A DNA stretch of 7,168 nucleotides, from assembly GCA_033720735.1 (NCBI GenBank), contig JAWWBX010000227.1, positions 1 to 7,168 of the forward strand, in the 5' to 3' direction. The DNA is from B8-G4 sp033720735. Its GTDB lineage: Bacteria > Bacteroidota > Bacteroidia > Chitinophagales > Saprospiraceae. The notes beneath the pieces were generated by a model. The model was given only the letters and a program-made list of their open reading frames with translations, ran no database searches and had not been told where the DNA came from. The position numbers and the translations under genes were made by a program. Shown piece after piece: positions 1 to 6,757 of the stretch. The first letter of the stretch is position 1. Each line of letters opens with the position of its first letter.

Positions 1-842
1 AAGACACATCGATTAGTGAGTGGGCGCGCTTCGATGAGTGCAAAGACTCCGGACAGGTCCTCGGCGCCCTCCAGTCCTGTCTGAGATCCGGCGAGCAATT
101 CAGGCAACGCAGATAAATCACTGTTCTCCAGCAGGGTAAGGACTTGCTGTGCGCTGGCTGCGGGGATACCGCGTCCCAGCATTTCTTCGCGGACTTTGTC
201 CGGACCGATCTTGTCCAGTTTGTCAATAGCGATCGTCATGGCGGTCAGCTGGTCGCCGATACCGCATACCTGGGCGAGGCCAGCCAGCACTTTGCGGTGG
301 TTGACACGGATGGTCACAGGGAGTCCGAGCCGTGCAAACACTTCGTCATAGATGCGCACCTGCTCGGCCTCGTACATGAGCGAAGTCGACCCCACCACAT
401 CCACGTCGCATTGGTAAAACTCCTGATAGCGCCCGCGTTGCGGGCGGTCGGCCCGCCAGACCGGTTGGATCTGGTAGCGCTTGAACGGCAAGGGCAGTTC
501 ATTGCGGTGCATCACCACGTAGCGTGCGAACGGGACCGTGAGGTCATAGCGTAGTCCGCGCTTCGAAATGGAGGGTACGAGCCGGTTGCTGTCACGCGCT
601 GCCAGGGCCTCCTCGTCGGCCTTGCTGAGGAAATCCCCGTTGTTCAGGATCCGGAACAGCAGGCGGTCACCTTCCTCACCGTACTTGCCCGACAGTGTTT
701 CAAGGCTTTCCATGGTCGGTGTCTCGATCGGTACGTACCCGTACTTCTTAAACACCTCCTCAATGACGGAAAACATATAGTTCCGCTTGACCACCTCGGC
801 GGGGAGGAAGTCTCTGGTCCCTTTAGGCAATGATGGTTTCAT
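1..842 (-). CDS. hisS: Histidyl-tRNA synthetase, N-terminal 280 residues (3' end outside window)
   Basis: Class II aminoacyl-tRNA synthetase that charges tRNA-His with histidine using ATP, in the cytoplasm. Translating the minus strand gives an uninterrupted frame from an ATG at 842 to the window edge. It opens with the HisRS hallmark PKGTRDFLP (residues 6-14). GLRYDLTVPFARY (96-108) and the motif 2 loop RYQIQPVWRADRPQRGRYQEF (122-142, including R130 and the QRGRY segment) form the histidine/ATP site, followed by QCDVDVVG. Bacterial HisRS proteins are usually a little over 420 residues, so the second histidine signature, motif 3 and the anticodon-binding domain lie outside the window. The ATG is 7 bases after the pheS stop and has no clear Shine-Dalgarno sequence, so translation probably depends on the pheS transcript. 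No frameshift was found in the part present. Confidence 0.96.
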   Translation of the reverse strand, partial: MKPSLPKGTRDFLPAEVVKRNYMFSVIEEVFKKYGYVPIETPTMESLETLSGKYGEEGDRLLFRILNNGDFLSKADEEALAARDSNRLVPSISKRGLRYDLTVPFARYVVMHRNELPLPFKRYQIQPVWRADRPQRGRYQEFYQCDVDVVGSTSLMYEAEQVRIYDEVFARLGLPVTIRVNHRKVLAGLAQVCGIGDQLTAMTIAIDKLDKIGPDKVREEMLGRGIPAASAQQVLTLLENSDLSALPELLAGSQTGLEGAEDLSGVFALIEARPLTNRCV

Positions 843-849
843 AACGGGA

Positions 850-1890
850 TCAGATCACGGCCGACTTGAACTGCCGCAAAAAGCGGATGTCGTTTTCAAA
901 GAATGAGCGAATATCGGTGATCCGGTACTTGAGCATGGCCTGTCGCTCAATGCCCATGCCGAAGGCAAAGCCGGTGTACTTGTCAGCATCAATCCCGCAA
1001 TTGGTCAGCACTTGCGGGTCGACCATTCCGCAACCCATGATCTCGAGCCAGCCCGTCCCCTTGGTGATGCGATAGTCATCTTCATTGTTGAGACCCCAGT
1101 ATACATCCATTTCGGCACTGGGCTCGGTAAACGGGAAGTAGCTCGGCCGCAGCCGGATGCGCACGTCGTCTCCGTACATGGCACGTGCGTAGTAGTAAAG
1201 CGTTTGCTTCATATCGGCAAAGGACACCCCTTCATCGACATAGAGGCCTTCCACCTGGTGAAACTGGCAATGTGATCTTGCTGACACCGTTTCGTTGCGG
1301 TAGACCCGGCCCGGTGCGATAATACGGATGGGTGGTGGCTGGGTGGTCATGACCCGGGCCTGTACCGAGGACGTATGGGTGCGCAGCAGCATGCCCGGAT
1401 CGTGGCTCAGGTAGAACGTATCCTGCATGTCGCGGGCCGGATGATTTTCCGGCGTGTTCATCGCGGTAAAGTTGTGCCACTCATCCTCCACCTCGCGCTC
1501 TTCGGCGACGACAAAGCCAATGCGGTTGAAGATCTCAATGATCTCATGCATCACAATGCTGATCGGATGGCGTGCGCCAAGGCGGTAGGGGTCGCCCGGC
1601 GCAGTCAGATCAAGATCCGGTGCGCCCGTATCCTGCTCGCCGGCGGCGATCCCGTTCTTGAGCGCATCGTACCGCTCCTGAGCAGCCGCCCGCAATGCGT
1701 TGAGCCGCTGACCGTAATTCCGTTTTTCATCCGCAGGTACGTTGCGCATCTCACCGAAGAACGGTTTGATGACGTTCTTTGAGCCCAGGAAACGAATGCG
1801 GAACTGCTCCAGATCTTCGGCCGAAGTCACTTTGGCTTCGCGGATTTCCGCGTGCAGTGCGTCAAGTTTATCGTACAGTGTATCGATCAT
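850..1890 (-). CDS. pheS: Phenylalanyl-tRNA synthetase alpha subunit
   Basis: Catalytic alpha subunit of the alpha2-beta2 enzyme that charges tRNA-Phe; the beta subunit (pheT) is not in the window. The N-terminal ~85 residues form the tRNA-binding coiled-coil arm (EDLEQFRIRFLG and following). The class II core follows: a motif 1 region with HPISIVMHEIIEIF, motif 2 with GRVYRNE (residues 194-200) then CQFHQVEG, and motif 3 with GMGIER (311-316) and a C-terminal FFENDIRFLRQF typical of PheS. I chose the ATG at 1890 (346 residues). The frame also has a TTG at 1902 that would add MPEG, but family proteins begin near MIDTLYDKL, GAGG lies just before the ATG, and the probable promoter leaves almost no leader before the TTG. 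hisS follows after 7 bases, so the two synthetases probably share a transcript. Confidence 0.96.
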   Translation of the reverse strand: MIDTLYDKLDALHAEIREAKVTSAEDLEQFRIRFLGSKNVIKPFFGEMRNVPADEKRNYGQRLNALRAAAQERYDALKNGIAAGEQDTGAPDLDLTAPGDPYRLGARHPISIVMHEIIEIFNRIGFVVAEEREVEDEWHNFTAMNTPENHPARDMQDTFYLSHDPGMLLRTHTSSVQARVMTTQPPPIRIIAPGRVYRNETVSARSHCQFHQVEGLYVDEGVSFADMKQTLYYYARAMYGDDVRIRLRPSYFPFTEPSAEMDVYWGLNNEDDYRITKGTGWLEIMGCGMVDPQVLTNCGIDADKYTGFAFGMGIERQAMLKYRITDIRSFFENDIRFLRQFKSAVI

Positions 1891-1913
1891 GCCCTCAGGC
1901 AATTTTGAGCCGG

Positions 1914-1921
1914 CAAAGGTA
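1914..1921 (-). promoter_or_regulatory. Probable -7 promoter element for pheS-hisS
   Basis: On the minus strand this reads TACCTTTG, an exact match to TAnnTTTG, the -7 element used by the primary sigma factor in Bacteroidota. Transcription would begin about 5-7 bases downstream, near 1907-1909, leaving a leader of roughly 18 bases before the pheS ATG at 1890. A convincing -33 TTG element about 20 bases further upstream is not visible. The same octamer lies upstream of rpmH in this window, which supports the call. Confidence 0.6.
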
Positions 1922-2044
1922 CGGATTTTGTGCGTGAACCTATTGCTGCTCCAGGTGTTGCACTAAAGCGATCCCGGGGCAGAGGCGATCGCGCATACCG
2001 TACAATTTGCGCCCCCGGATTACAGTTATTACAGCGATTTTAGG

Positions 2045-2052
2045 TATATTTA
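2045..2052 (+). promoter_or_regulatory. Possible -7 promoter element for recQ-aroQ
   Basis: TATATTTA differs at one position from the Bacteroidota -7 consensus TAnnTTTG and is the best match in the AT-richer part of the divergent region before recQ. It would give a leader of about 60 bases. No clear -33 element was seen. A heptamer ATTACAG occurs twice just upstream (2019-2025 and 2028-2034). Weak call. Confidence 0.3.
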
Positions 2053-2117
2053 GTAAGAACGTGATGTGCGCCCATCCTGGGTTCCCATGATCATTTCACA
2101 ATATCAATATCATTCAA

Positions 2118-4325
2118 GTGGATTTGCTGACGAGTGAGCGCGTTGACCTGCAGGGCGCGTTGAGAGAACACTTCGGTTTCGACGGGTTCAAAGATCAACA
2201 AGAAAAGATTATTCGCAGTGTCCTTGAGGGACACGACACCTTTGTGATCATGCCTACCGGTGGCGGCAAGTCACTGTGCTATCAGTTGCCCGCATTGATC
2301 TCTGAAGGAACGGCCATTGTCATCTCACCTCTGATCGCCCTGATGAAAAACCAGGTGGATTCGATCCGGGGTTACCATGAGGATGACAGCGTGGCGCATT
2401 TCCTCAATTCATCGCTGAACAAAACGGAGATCAAACGGGTCAAAGAAGATATTGCGGCAGGACGTACCAAGCTGCTGTATATCGCGCCAGAGACCCTCAC
2501 CAAGGACGAAAATCTGGAGTTCTTCCAGAGCTGTGATATCTCATTCGTTGCGGTCGATGAGGCCCATTGTATTTCCGAATGGGGCCATGATTTCAGACCT
2601 GAATACCGTCGCATCCGTACCATGATCGATATGATCGGCGAGGAGATCCCGGTGATCGCCCTTACGGCCACCGCTACGGAAAAGGTGCGGAGTGATATCG
2701 TCAAGAACCTCAACATGGACGAGGTCAACAATTTCGTTTCCTCGTTCAACCGGCACAACCTGTTCTATGAGGTGCGACCCAAACGCTCCAAGGACCAGGC
2801 CGTCCGTGAAATCGTACAACTGGTCAAATCAATGGAGGGCCAGTCAGGTATCGTCTATGTCCAGGCGCGCAAGTCGACCGAAAAGATCGCCCAGGCGCTC
2901 CAGGTCAACGGGATCAAGGCCTCCCCGTATCACGCCGGGCTCGATGCCAAGACCCGATCCAGGGTGCAGGATGATTTCCTGATGGAAGAGATCGACGTGA
3001 TCTGTGCCACCATTGCCTTCGGCATGGGGATCGACAAGCCCGACGTCCGGTTCGTCATCCACTACGACATTCCCAAAAGCATCGAAAATTATTACCAGGA
3101 AACCGGTCGCGCCGGTCGTGACGGTATGGAAGGCAGGTGTGTGGCTTTCTTCTCGCACAAGGATGTGCTGCGCCTTGAGAAATTCCTGCGGGACAAGCCG
3201 GTGGCGGAGAGAGAGATGGGCGCACAGCTCCTCGAAGAGATCACCTCATACGCCGAGACCGGCGGCTGTCGCCGGAAGTATCTGCTCCATTATTTCGGTG
3301 AAGAGTACAACGATGATGCCTGCGAAGCCATGTGCGACAACTGCAAACATCCGCGCGAAAAGGTGGATGTGCAGGAGCAAATGGTCCTCGCCCTCAAGGC
3401 GGTCGTGGCCCTTAAAGAGCAGTTCACCATCGACCCCCTGGTCGACTTCCTGATCGGCAAGAAGGGGAAGCAAAAGAAGGACTTCGGGTTTGACCAGCAC
3501 GAACTCTTCGGACAGGGTGCAGAGCACGATGACATTTTCTGGCACTCGGTGTTCCGGCAGGCGATCGTTCACAAACTCCTCAAGAAGGAGATCGAGAAAT
3601 ATGGCACGCTCACCGTCACCAAACGTGGCAAGGAGTACCTGAAGAAACCAAGACCCGCACTCATCCCGATCAATCGCGACTTTTCCGAAGAGGCGATCAG
3701 CGACGAGCCGGCTCCGAGCAAAGCCGTCGCTCTCGACAAGACCCTGATGAAAATGCTGCAGGACCTGCGCCGCAAGATGGCCAGGCAAAAGAACATCCCG
3801 CCCTGGGTGATCTTTCAGGATCCCTCGCTGAGCGAAATGGCCACACAGTATCCGGTGACGATGGAAGAGATGGCCAATATCAGCGGCGTAAGTATCGGCA
3901 AAGCTCAGAAATTCGCGCGTCCGTTCATTGAGCTGATCAGCGAGTATGTCGAGGAGAACCAGATCGAACGTCCCACGGATTTTGTGGTCAAGCAGGTCGC
4001 CAACAAATCCAAGATCAAGGTGTCGATCATTCAGGGTGTGGACCGGAAGATCCCCCTTGAGGATATCGCCTACACCAACCACATCTCTCTCGACCAGCTC
4101 CTCAAGGAAATGGACATGATCGTGTCCTCAGGCACCAAACTCGATATTGACTACTACATCGAGGAGAATGTCGATGACGCGGTGCAGGAAGACATCTATG
4201 ACTACCTGATGGAAGCTGAAACAGACGGAATCGAAGAGGCATTCAGGGAGTTGAAGGACGACGACATCACCATGGAAGAGATCCAGTTGATCCGGATCAA
4301 GTTCCTCTCAGAGGTGGCCAACTAG
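2118..4325 (+). CDS. recQ: ATP-dependent DNA helicase RecQ
   Basis: 3'-to-5' superfamily 2 helicase that unwinds DNA during recombination and stalled-fork repair. Domains in order: Q motif around FKDQQEKII (Q28), Walker A TGGGKS (47-52), DEAH box (147-150) with the RecQ aromatic-rich loop CISEWGHDFRP (151-161), motif III TATAT (183-187), and motif VI QETGRAGRDG (about 327-336). All four zinc-site cysteines are present (C384, C402, C406, C409). A winged-helix RQC domain follows (about 415-530), then an HRDC domain (about 540-620). Beyond that, residues about 625-735 form an extra segment resembling the helix-turn-helix tail (HTH_40 type) of many Bacteroidota RecQs, ending in an acidic helix and SEVAN. 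At 735 residues it is longer than the roughly 610-residue E. coli enzyme for this reason. The start is GTG; no in-frame ATG fits the family N-terminus and no Shine-Dalgarno is visible. aroQ follows after 9 bases. Confidence 0.96.
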   Translation: MDLLTSERVDLQGALREHFGFDGFKDQQEKIIRSVLEGHDTFVIMPTGGGKSLCYQLPALISEGTAIVISPLIALMKNQVDSIRGYHEDDSVAHFLNSSLNKTEIKRVKEDIAAGRTKLLYIAPETLTKDENLEFFQSCDISFVAVDEAHCISEWGHDFRPEYRRIRTMIDMIGEEIPVIALTATATEKVRSDIVKNLNMDEVNNFVSSFNRHNLFYEVRPKRSKDQAVREIVQLVKSMEGQSGIVYVQARKSTEKIAQALQVNGIKASPYHAGLDAKTRSRVQDDFLMEEIDVICATIAFGMGIDKPDVRFVIHYDIPKSIENYYQETGRAGRDGMEGRCVAFFSHKDVLRLEKFLRDKPVAEREMGAQLLEEITSYAETGGCRRKYLLHYFGEEYNDDACEAMCDNCKHPREKVDVQEQMVLALKAVVALKEQFTIDPLVDFLIGKKGKQKKDFGFDQHELFGQGAEHDDIFWHSVFRQAIVHKLLKKEIEKYGTLTVTKRGKEYLKKPRPALIPINRDFSEEAISDEPAPSKAVALDKTLMKMLQDLRRKMARQKNIPPWVIFQDPSLSEMATQYPVTMEEMANISGVSIGKAQKFARPFIELISEYVEENQIERPTDFVVKQVANKSKIKVSIIQGVDRKIPLEDIAYTNHISLDQLLKEMDMIVSSGTKLDIDYYIEENVDDAVQEDIYDYLMEAETDGIEEAFRELKDDDITMEEIQLIRIKFLSEVAN

Positions 4326-4334
4326 CGGCGCTGC

Positions 4335-4772
4335 ATGTCCGTACGCATCGCCATTATCAACGGCCCCAACCTCAACCTGGTCGGTACCCGAGAGCCGGAG
4401 ATCTACGGCAACCGGACGTTCGATGAGATTCTTGATGATCTGAGGAAGGACTTTTCCGAGATCACCCTTGAGTACTATCAGTCCAATCACGAGGGCCAGC
4501 TGATCGACTGGTTGCACATGCTGGGATTTTTGGTGGATGGGATCGTTCTGAACCCAGGTGGCTACAGCCACACTTCGATTGCTCTGCGGGATGCCGTTGC
4601 TGCGGTCACCTCGCCGGTGGTCGAGGTCCACATCTCAGACATCAAGGCACGTGAGCCGTTTCGACACCACAGCTACCTCGAGGACGTCTGTGCGACGAGT
4701 ATCATCGGACGCGGGGTTCAGGGATATGCCGAGGCGATCCAGTTCTTGCTTGGTGAGCAGGACCGTGATTGA
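4335..4772 (+). CDS. aroQ: Type II 3-dehydroquinate dehydratase
   Basis: Cytoplasmic enzyme of the shikimate pathway that dehydrates 3-dehydroquinate to 3-dehydroshikimate, on the way to aromatic amino acids and chorismate. The 145-residue length is normal for this small dodecameric family. Visible landmarks are the N-terminal NGPNLNLVGTREPEIYG with R19 and catalytic Y24 on the active-site lid, NHEG (51-54), the substrate-binding N73 in NPGGYSHTS with H79, D86, and EVHIS with E97 and catalytic H99, then R110 before the HHSYL signature. All expected active-site residues are present. The ATG is 9 bases after the recQ stop, so the two are likely co-transcribed, although their functions are unrelated. 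The gene converges with the membrane-protein gene on the opposite strand, with 12 bases between the stop codons. Confidence 0.96.
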   Translation: MSVRIAIINGPNLNLVGTREPEIYGNRTFDEILDDLRKDFSEITLEYYQSNHEGQLIDWLHMLGFLVDGIVLNPGGYSHTSIALRDAVAAVTSPVVEVHISDIKAREPFRHHSYLEDVCATSIIGRGVQGYAEAIQFLLGEQDRD

Positions 4773-4784
4773 GTGATCCTGCGT

Positions 4785-5528
4785 CTAGTTGAGGGGCTCG
4801 GAATAGTAGCCCATTTTAGTCCCCGTGATCCGGCACGAAACCTTTACCAGGGTGAGGCTGTCAACCGTCAGCGGGAATTGGGGATGGGTGGTAAACAGCG
4901 AGTCATAGAACAGGGTATCGCTGCCGAGTCCCGGTACGCGTGTGCCGGATGCTGTGTACGTGAACAATCGCGCATCGTCCAAAGTGACATGCCAGTCGAG
5001 CAGCGCAAAGCGATTCAGGTTGTGCATGACCAGCGCCTCGTCGCCAAATTCGAACTTCATCCGGATCCGCACAAAATCCTCATGGTAGCCATAGCTGGTG
5101 GCGAGCGCACTTATCACGAATACGGTCAGCGTACAAGCTGCGACGAGATGGGAAATGATGCCGGATGGACGATGCACGGTTGCGTGTCGCGAGCGCCGAT
5201 GGCGGTACAGTGCGCACAGCCCGCCCGCACAGTATACCAGGATATCTGCGGGATCTGCGTGTCCGGGTAGCAGAGTCTGCCATTGCAAGAATTCAAACAC
5301 CGGCCCGGCAAACAGGGCACATGTCACCCAGAATGCCGAAAGCTTTCGCCCGCGAGCGTGCCAGATCAGTCCCAGGGCCGACATCAGGGCAAAGGCCCAA
5401 ATTGCATCGGGCACGTACCACCGGATCCATTGCGGGATCGCATCCGGCCAGGAAGCGTGCAGCACATAGATCATGCCGCCCACTGCCAGCGGAAACCCGA
5501 CATGCCTGATCCAGAAATGGAAGTGCAT
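4785..5528 (-). CDS. VanZ-like multi-pass membrane protein with extra C-terminal domain
   Basis: Uncharacterised 247-residue protein. Hydrophobicity suggests about five membrane segments: roughly 9-26, 40-57, 63-82, 92-108 and 124-146. The pattern PDAIW near residue 40, then FEFLQ (E79, Q82) and HADPADILVYCAGG (D92, D95), resembles the spaced E..Q / D..D / GG residues of VanZ-like four-helix proteins. That family includes vancomycin-teicoplanin resistance VanZ, but most members have no known role, so I do not infer resistance. Residues about 147-247 form a soluble, beta-rich-looking tail after the last membrane segment, probably outside the cytoplasmic membrane, with no motif I recognise. The gene lies 51 bases downstream of the small exported-protein gene on the same strand and is probably the last gene of the rpmH-rnpA cluster. 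The ATG at 5528 puts the first membrane helix near the N-terminus. Confidence 0.78.
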   Translation of the reverse strand: MHFHFWIRHVGFPLAVGGMIYVLHASWPDAIPQWIRWYVPDAIWAFALMSALGLIWHARGRKLSAFWVTCALFAGPVFEFLQWQTLLPGHADPADILVYCAGGLCALYRHRRSRHATVHRPSGIISHLVAACTLTVFVISALATSYGYHEDFVRIRMKFEFGDEALVMHNLNRFALLDWHVTLDDARLFTYTASGTRVPGLGSDTLFYDSLFTTHPQFPLTVDSLTLVKVSCRITGTKMGYYSEPLN

Positions 5529-5579
5529 CGTCTCATAGACGCGCGCAGTACACAGATTGCTGCCTGGTCTGGTCAGAAG

Positions 5580-6092
5580 TCAGGATTTGTTGGGTATGGG
5601 GGCGCTGAAGTTGAGGTCCAGCAACCGCAAGCGTTTGCGTTTGCCGGGTTTGAAGCGCTTGGAGGCAAACAGGCTGCGCAATGCCGTTCCCACCGCGATG
5701 TTGGCCACGCCGGAAAGGATGGTCGACCAGTCGGCGTCATAGTCCCGAAATACCGAGTAGTAGGCTGAAAACAGGATCATGTTGATGCCTCCGACCTGCA
5801 GCGCACCCCCGACAATTTGCATCGCCTTGGTGCGCGGCAGCCGGATCATGGAGATCGAATCAAGCGGTAGCTCATGACCCTGAACGAGGATGAGATTGTT
5901 TTCCAGGTCGAAGTCGTAGATCAGGCGCGTATACCAGCCGGTGTCGTCGTTCTTCAACCGAAAGGTGAGTTCATCACCCGGGTAGAATCGTGTGGATTTG
6001 AGGGAACCGGATTTTTCGAGCTGCAGAAACTTCTGGCTGTGGGCAGGCCACGCACACATCAAAGCCAGCAGGAAGATCAGGAGCTGCTTCAC
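5580..6092 (-). CDS. Small exported or membrane protein of unknown function, coupled to rnpA
   Basis: Uncharacterised 170-residue protein. It starts with a clear signal peptide (MKQ, hydrophobic LLIFLLALMCAW, and a likely cleavage after AHS at residue 19). C13 is not in a proper lipobox because M precedes it, so it is not a convincing lipoprotein. Residues about 30-85 (FYPGDELTFRLKNDD, then a charged and aromatic stretch ending ISMIRLPR) look like a small beta-strand domain. Two hydrophobic stretches follow (about 90-115 and 122-142), rich in glycine, then a basic segment FKPGKRKRLRLLDL. This layout resembles a recurrent uncharacterised Bacteroidota family; I know no function. The start is GTG at 6092, overlapping the rnpA stop by 4 bases (GTGA), which suggests translational coupling. 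The next in-frame ATG is inside the signal peptide, supporting the GTG. Confidence 0.8.
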   Translation of the reverse strand: MKQLLIFLLALMCAWPAHSQKFLQLEKSGSLKSTRFYPGDELTFRLKNDDTGWYTRLIYDFDLENNLILVQGHELPLDSISMIRLPRTKAMQIVGGALQVGGINMILFSAYYSVFRDYDADWSTILSGVANIAVGTALRSLFASKRFKPGKRKRLRLLDLNFSAPIPNKS

Positions 6093-6475
6093 ACGAGATG
6101 TTTGTGGATGATCAGGTCCAGTGCGCGTTGCAGTGCGCGTTCTATGGTATCAAACGTCTGGATCTCATCGCTCGTGTATATGATCATGAGGGCCAACTGA
6201 CGCGAGGGATCGGGGATGGCTGCATAGAGGGTATGTTTGTTGTGGCGGTATGCCTCACGCATGCGCCGCTTGAGGAGGTTGCGGTCTACTGCGCGTTTGA
6301 AGCGTTTGCGCGGGACCGATATGGCGAGCTGCGCCGGATAGCGCCCCTGGCGCTCAACCAGTCTGAAGACAAGCCGCAGGGGAAAGACCTGCACTGAATT
6401 ACCATGCGCAAACAGTGCTGAGATCGCTTTACGTCGTTTCAGTCGTTCGGATGGTCTGAGGCGGGAATCAGACAT
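6089..6475 (-). CDS. rnpA: Ribonuclease P protein component
   Basis: Small basic protein that binds the catalytic RNase P RNA and helps it remove 5' leaders from pre-tRNAs. The 128-residue sequence has the usual layout: an N-terminal RLRPSERLKRRKAI, an aromatic FPLRLVF (residues 31-37) on the side of the central cleft that contacts the pre-tRNA leader, and the signature RNR motif KRAVDRNLLKRRMREAYR (60-77), complete with R65, N66, R70 and R71. It lies 53 bases downstream of rpmH on the same strand, the arrangement conserved across bacteria. Its final codon and stop (GTG TGA) contain the overlapping GTG start of the next gene. Neither yidD nor yidC follows within the window. Confidence 0.95.
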   Translation of the reverse strand: MSDSRLRPSERLKRRKAISALFAHGNSVQVFPLRLVFRLVERQGRYPAQLAISVPRKRFKRAVDRNLLKRRMREAYRHNKHTLYAAIPDPSRQLALMIIYTSDEIQTFDTIERALQRALDLIIHKHLV

Positions 6476-6528
6476 CCGTGCAAGATAGAGACTTTGCAGG
6501 GACAGGAAATGCGGGTGGGGGCCGGCGA

Positions 6529-6684
6529 TTACTTCAGGCGCGATTCGTCGGCGACAGACAGTTTGGTGCGGCCTTTGGCACGGCGGCGTGCAAGCACCTT
6601 CCGGCCGCTTTTGGAGCTCATCCGCGCACGAAATCCGTGCTTGTTCGAACGCTTGCGTCGTGATGGTTGATACGTACGTTTCAT
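6529..6684 (-). CDS. rpmH: 50S ribosomal protein L34 (bL34)
   Basis: Very small, highly basic protein of the large ribosomal subunit. Translating the minus strand from the ATG at 6684 gives 51 residues, starting MKRTYQPSRRKRSNKHGF and containing the L34 core RARMSSKSGRKVLARRRAKGR, ending in SRLK and TAA. The length is near the usual 44-53 residues. An in-frame TAA lies shortly upstream of the ATG, so no longer start is possible. The gene heads the rpmH-rnpA cluster and is preceded by a good TAnnTTTG promoter element. A strong anti-Shine-Dalgarno match exists in the leader but is too far from the ATG to be a normal ribosome-binding site. Confidence 0.96.
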   Translation of the reverse strand: MKRTYQPSRRKRSNKHGFRARMSSKSGRKVLARRRAKGRTKLSVADESRLK

Positions 6685-6706
6685 GTCGTTACCGCTTTAA
6701 ACTACG

Positions 6707-6714
6707 CCTCCTTT
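6707..6714 (-). promoter_or_regulatory. AAAGGAGG in the rpmH leader, displaced from the start codon
   Basis: On the minus strand this reads AAAGGAGG, complementary to the 3' end of 16S rRNA. The AGGAGG core ends 22 bases before the rpmH ATG, well beyond the usual 5-9 base spacing, and no start codon follows it at normal distance. It may be a standby or regulatory site, or chance. Bacteroidota rarely use Shine-Dalgarno pairing. Confidence 0.3.
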
Positions 6715-6727
6715 CAGAAGCGGGCGC

Positions 6728-6735
6728 CAAAGGTA
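6728..6735 (-). promoter_or_regulatory. Probable -7 promoter element for rpmH-rnpA
   Basis: On the minus strand this reads TACCTTTG, an exact match to the Bacteroidota -7 consensus TAnnTTTG and identical to the element upstream of pheS. The transcript would start near 6721-6723, giving a leader of about 37 bases before rpmH. The -33 region would overlap the foot of the inverted repeat at 6758-6790, and no clean TTG is visible there. Confidence 0.6.
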
Positions 6736-6757
6736 CATCTAAAATCTGATTTCGGGA

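Noticed and set aside
1375..1782. Plus-strand open frame of 135 codons within pheS.
   Set aside because: Antisense shadow of pheS in a GC-rich gene; no domain and no promoter.
1962..1992. GCGATC repeats and the GCGATCGC palindrome in the divergent region.
   Set aside because: The arms are short and interrupted, with no T-run; nothing distinguishes them from background in GC-rich DNA.
2019..2034. Direct repeat ATTACAG-TT-ATTACAG upstream of recQ as an operator.
   Set aside because: Two short AT-rich heptamers 9 bases apart can arise by chance, and there is no known regulator motif to match.
3246..4082. Long minus-strand open frame (278 codons) inside recQ.
   Set aside because: It is the antisense shadow of a complete, motif-rich recQ; its translation shows no family resemblance.
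4761..4790. Possible bidirectional terminator between aroQ and the convergent membrane gene.
   Set aside because: The stop codons are only 12 bases apart and I see no stable hairpin or T-run; any terminator would have to lie inside coding sequence.
4773..5270. Plus-strand open frame of 165 codons with a GTG start directly after the aroQ stop, suggesting an aroQ operon partner.
   Set aside because: It lies fully antisense to the VanZ-like membrane protein gene, whose frame is longer, has regular membrane helices and a family-like motif. The plus-strand translation is arginine-rich with no recognisable domain.
6053..6092. Possible lipobox in the small exported protein (Cys13 in ALMC).
   Set aside because: Met precedes the cysteine where Gly, Ala or Ser is needed, and a better signal peptidase I site (AHS) follows at residue 19.
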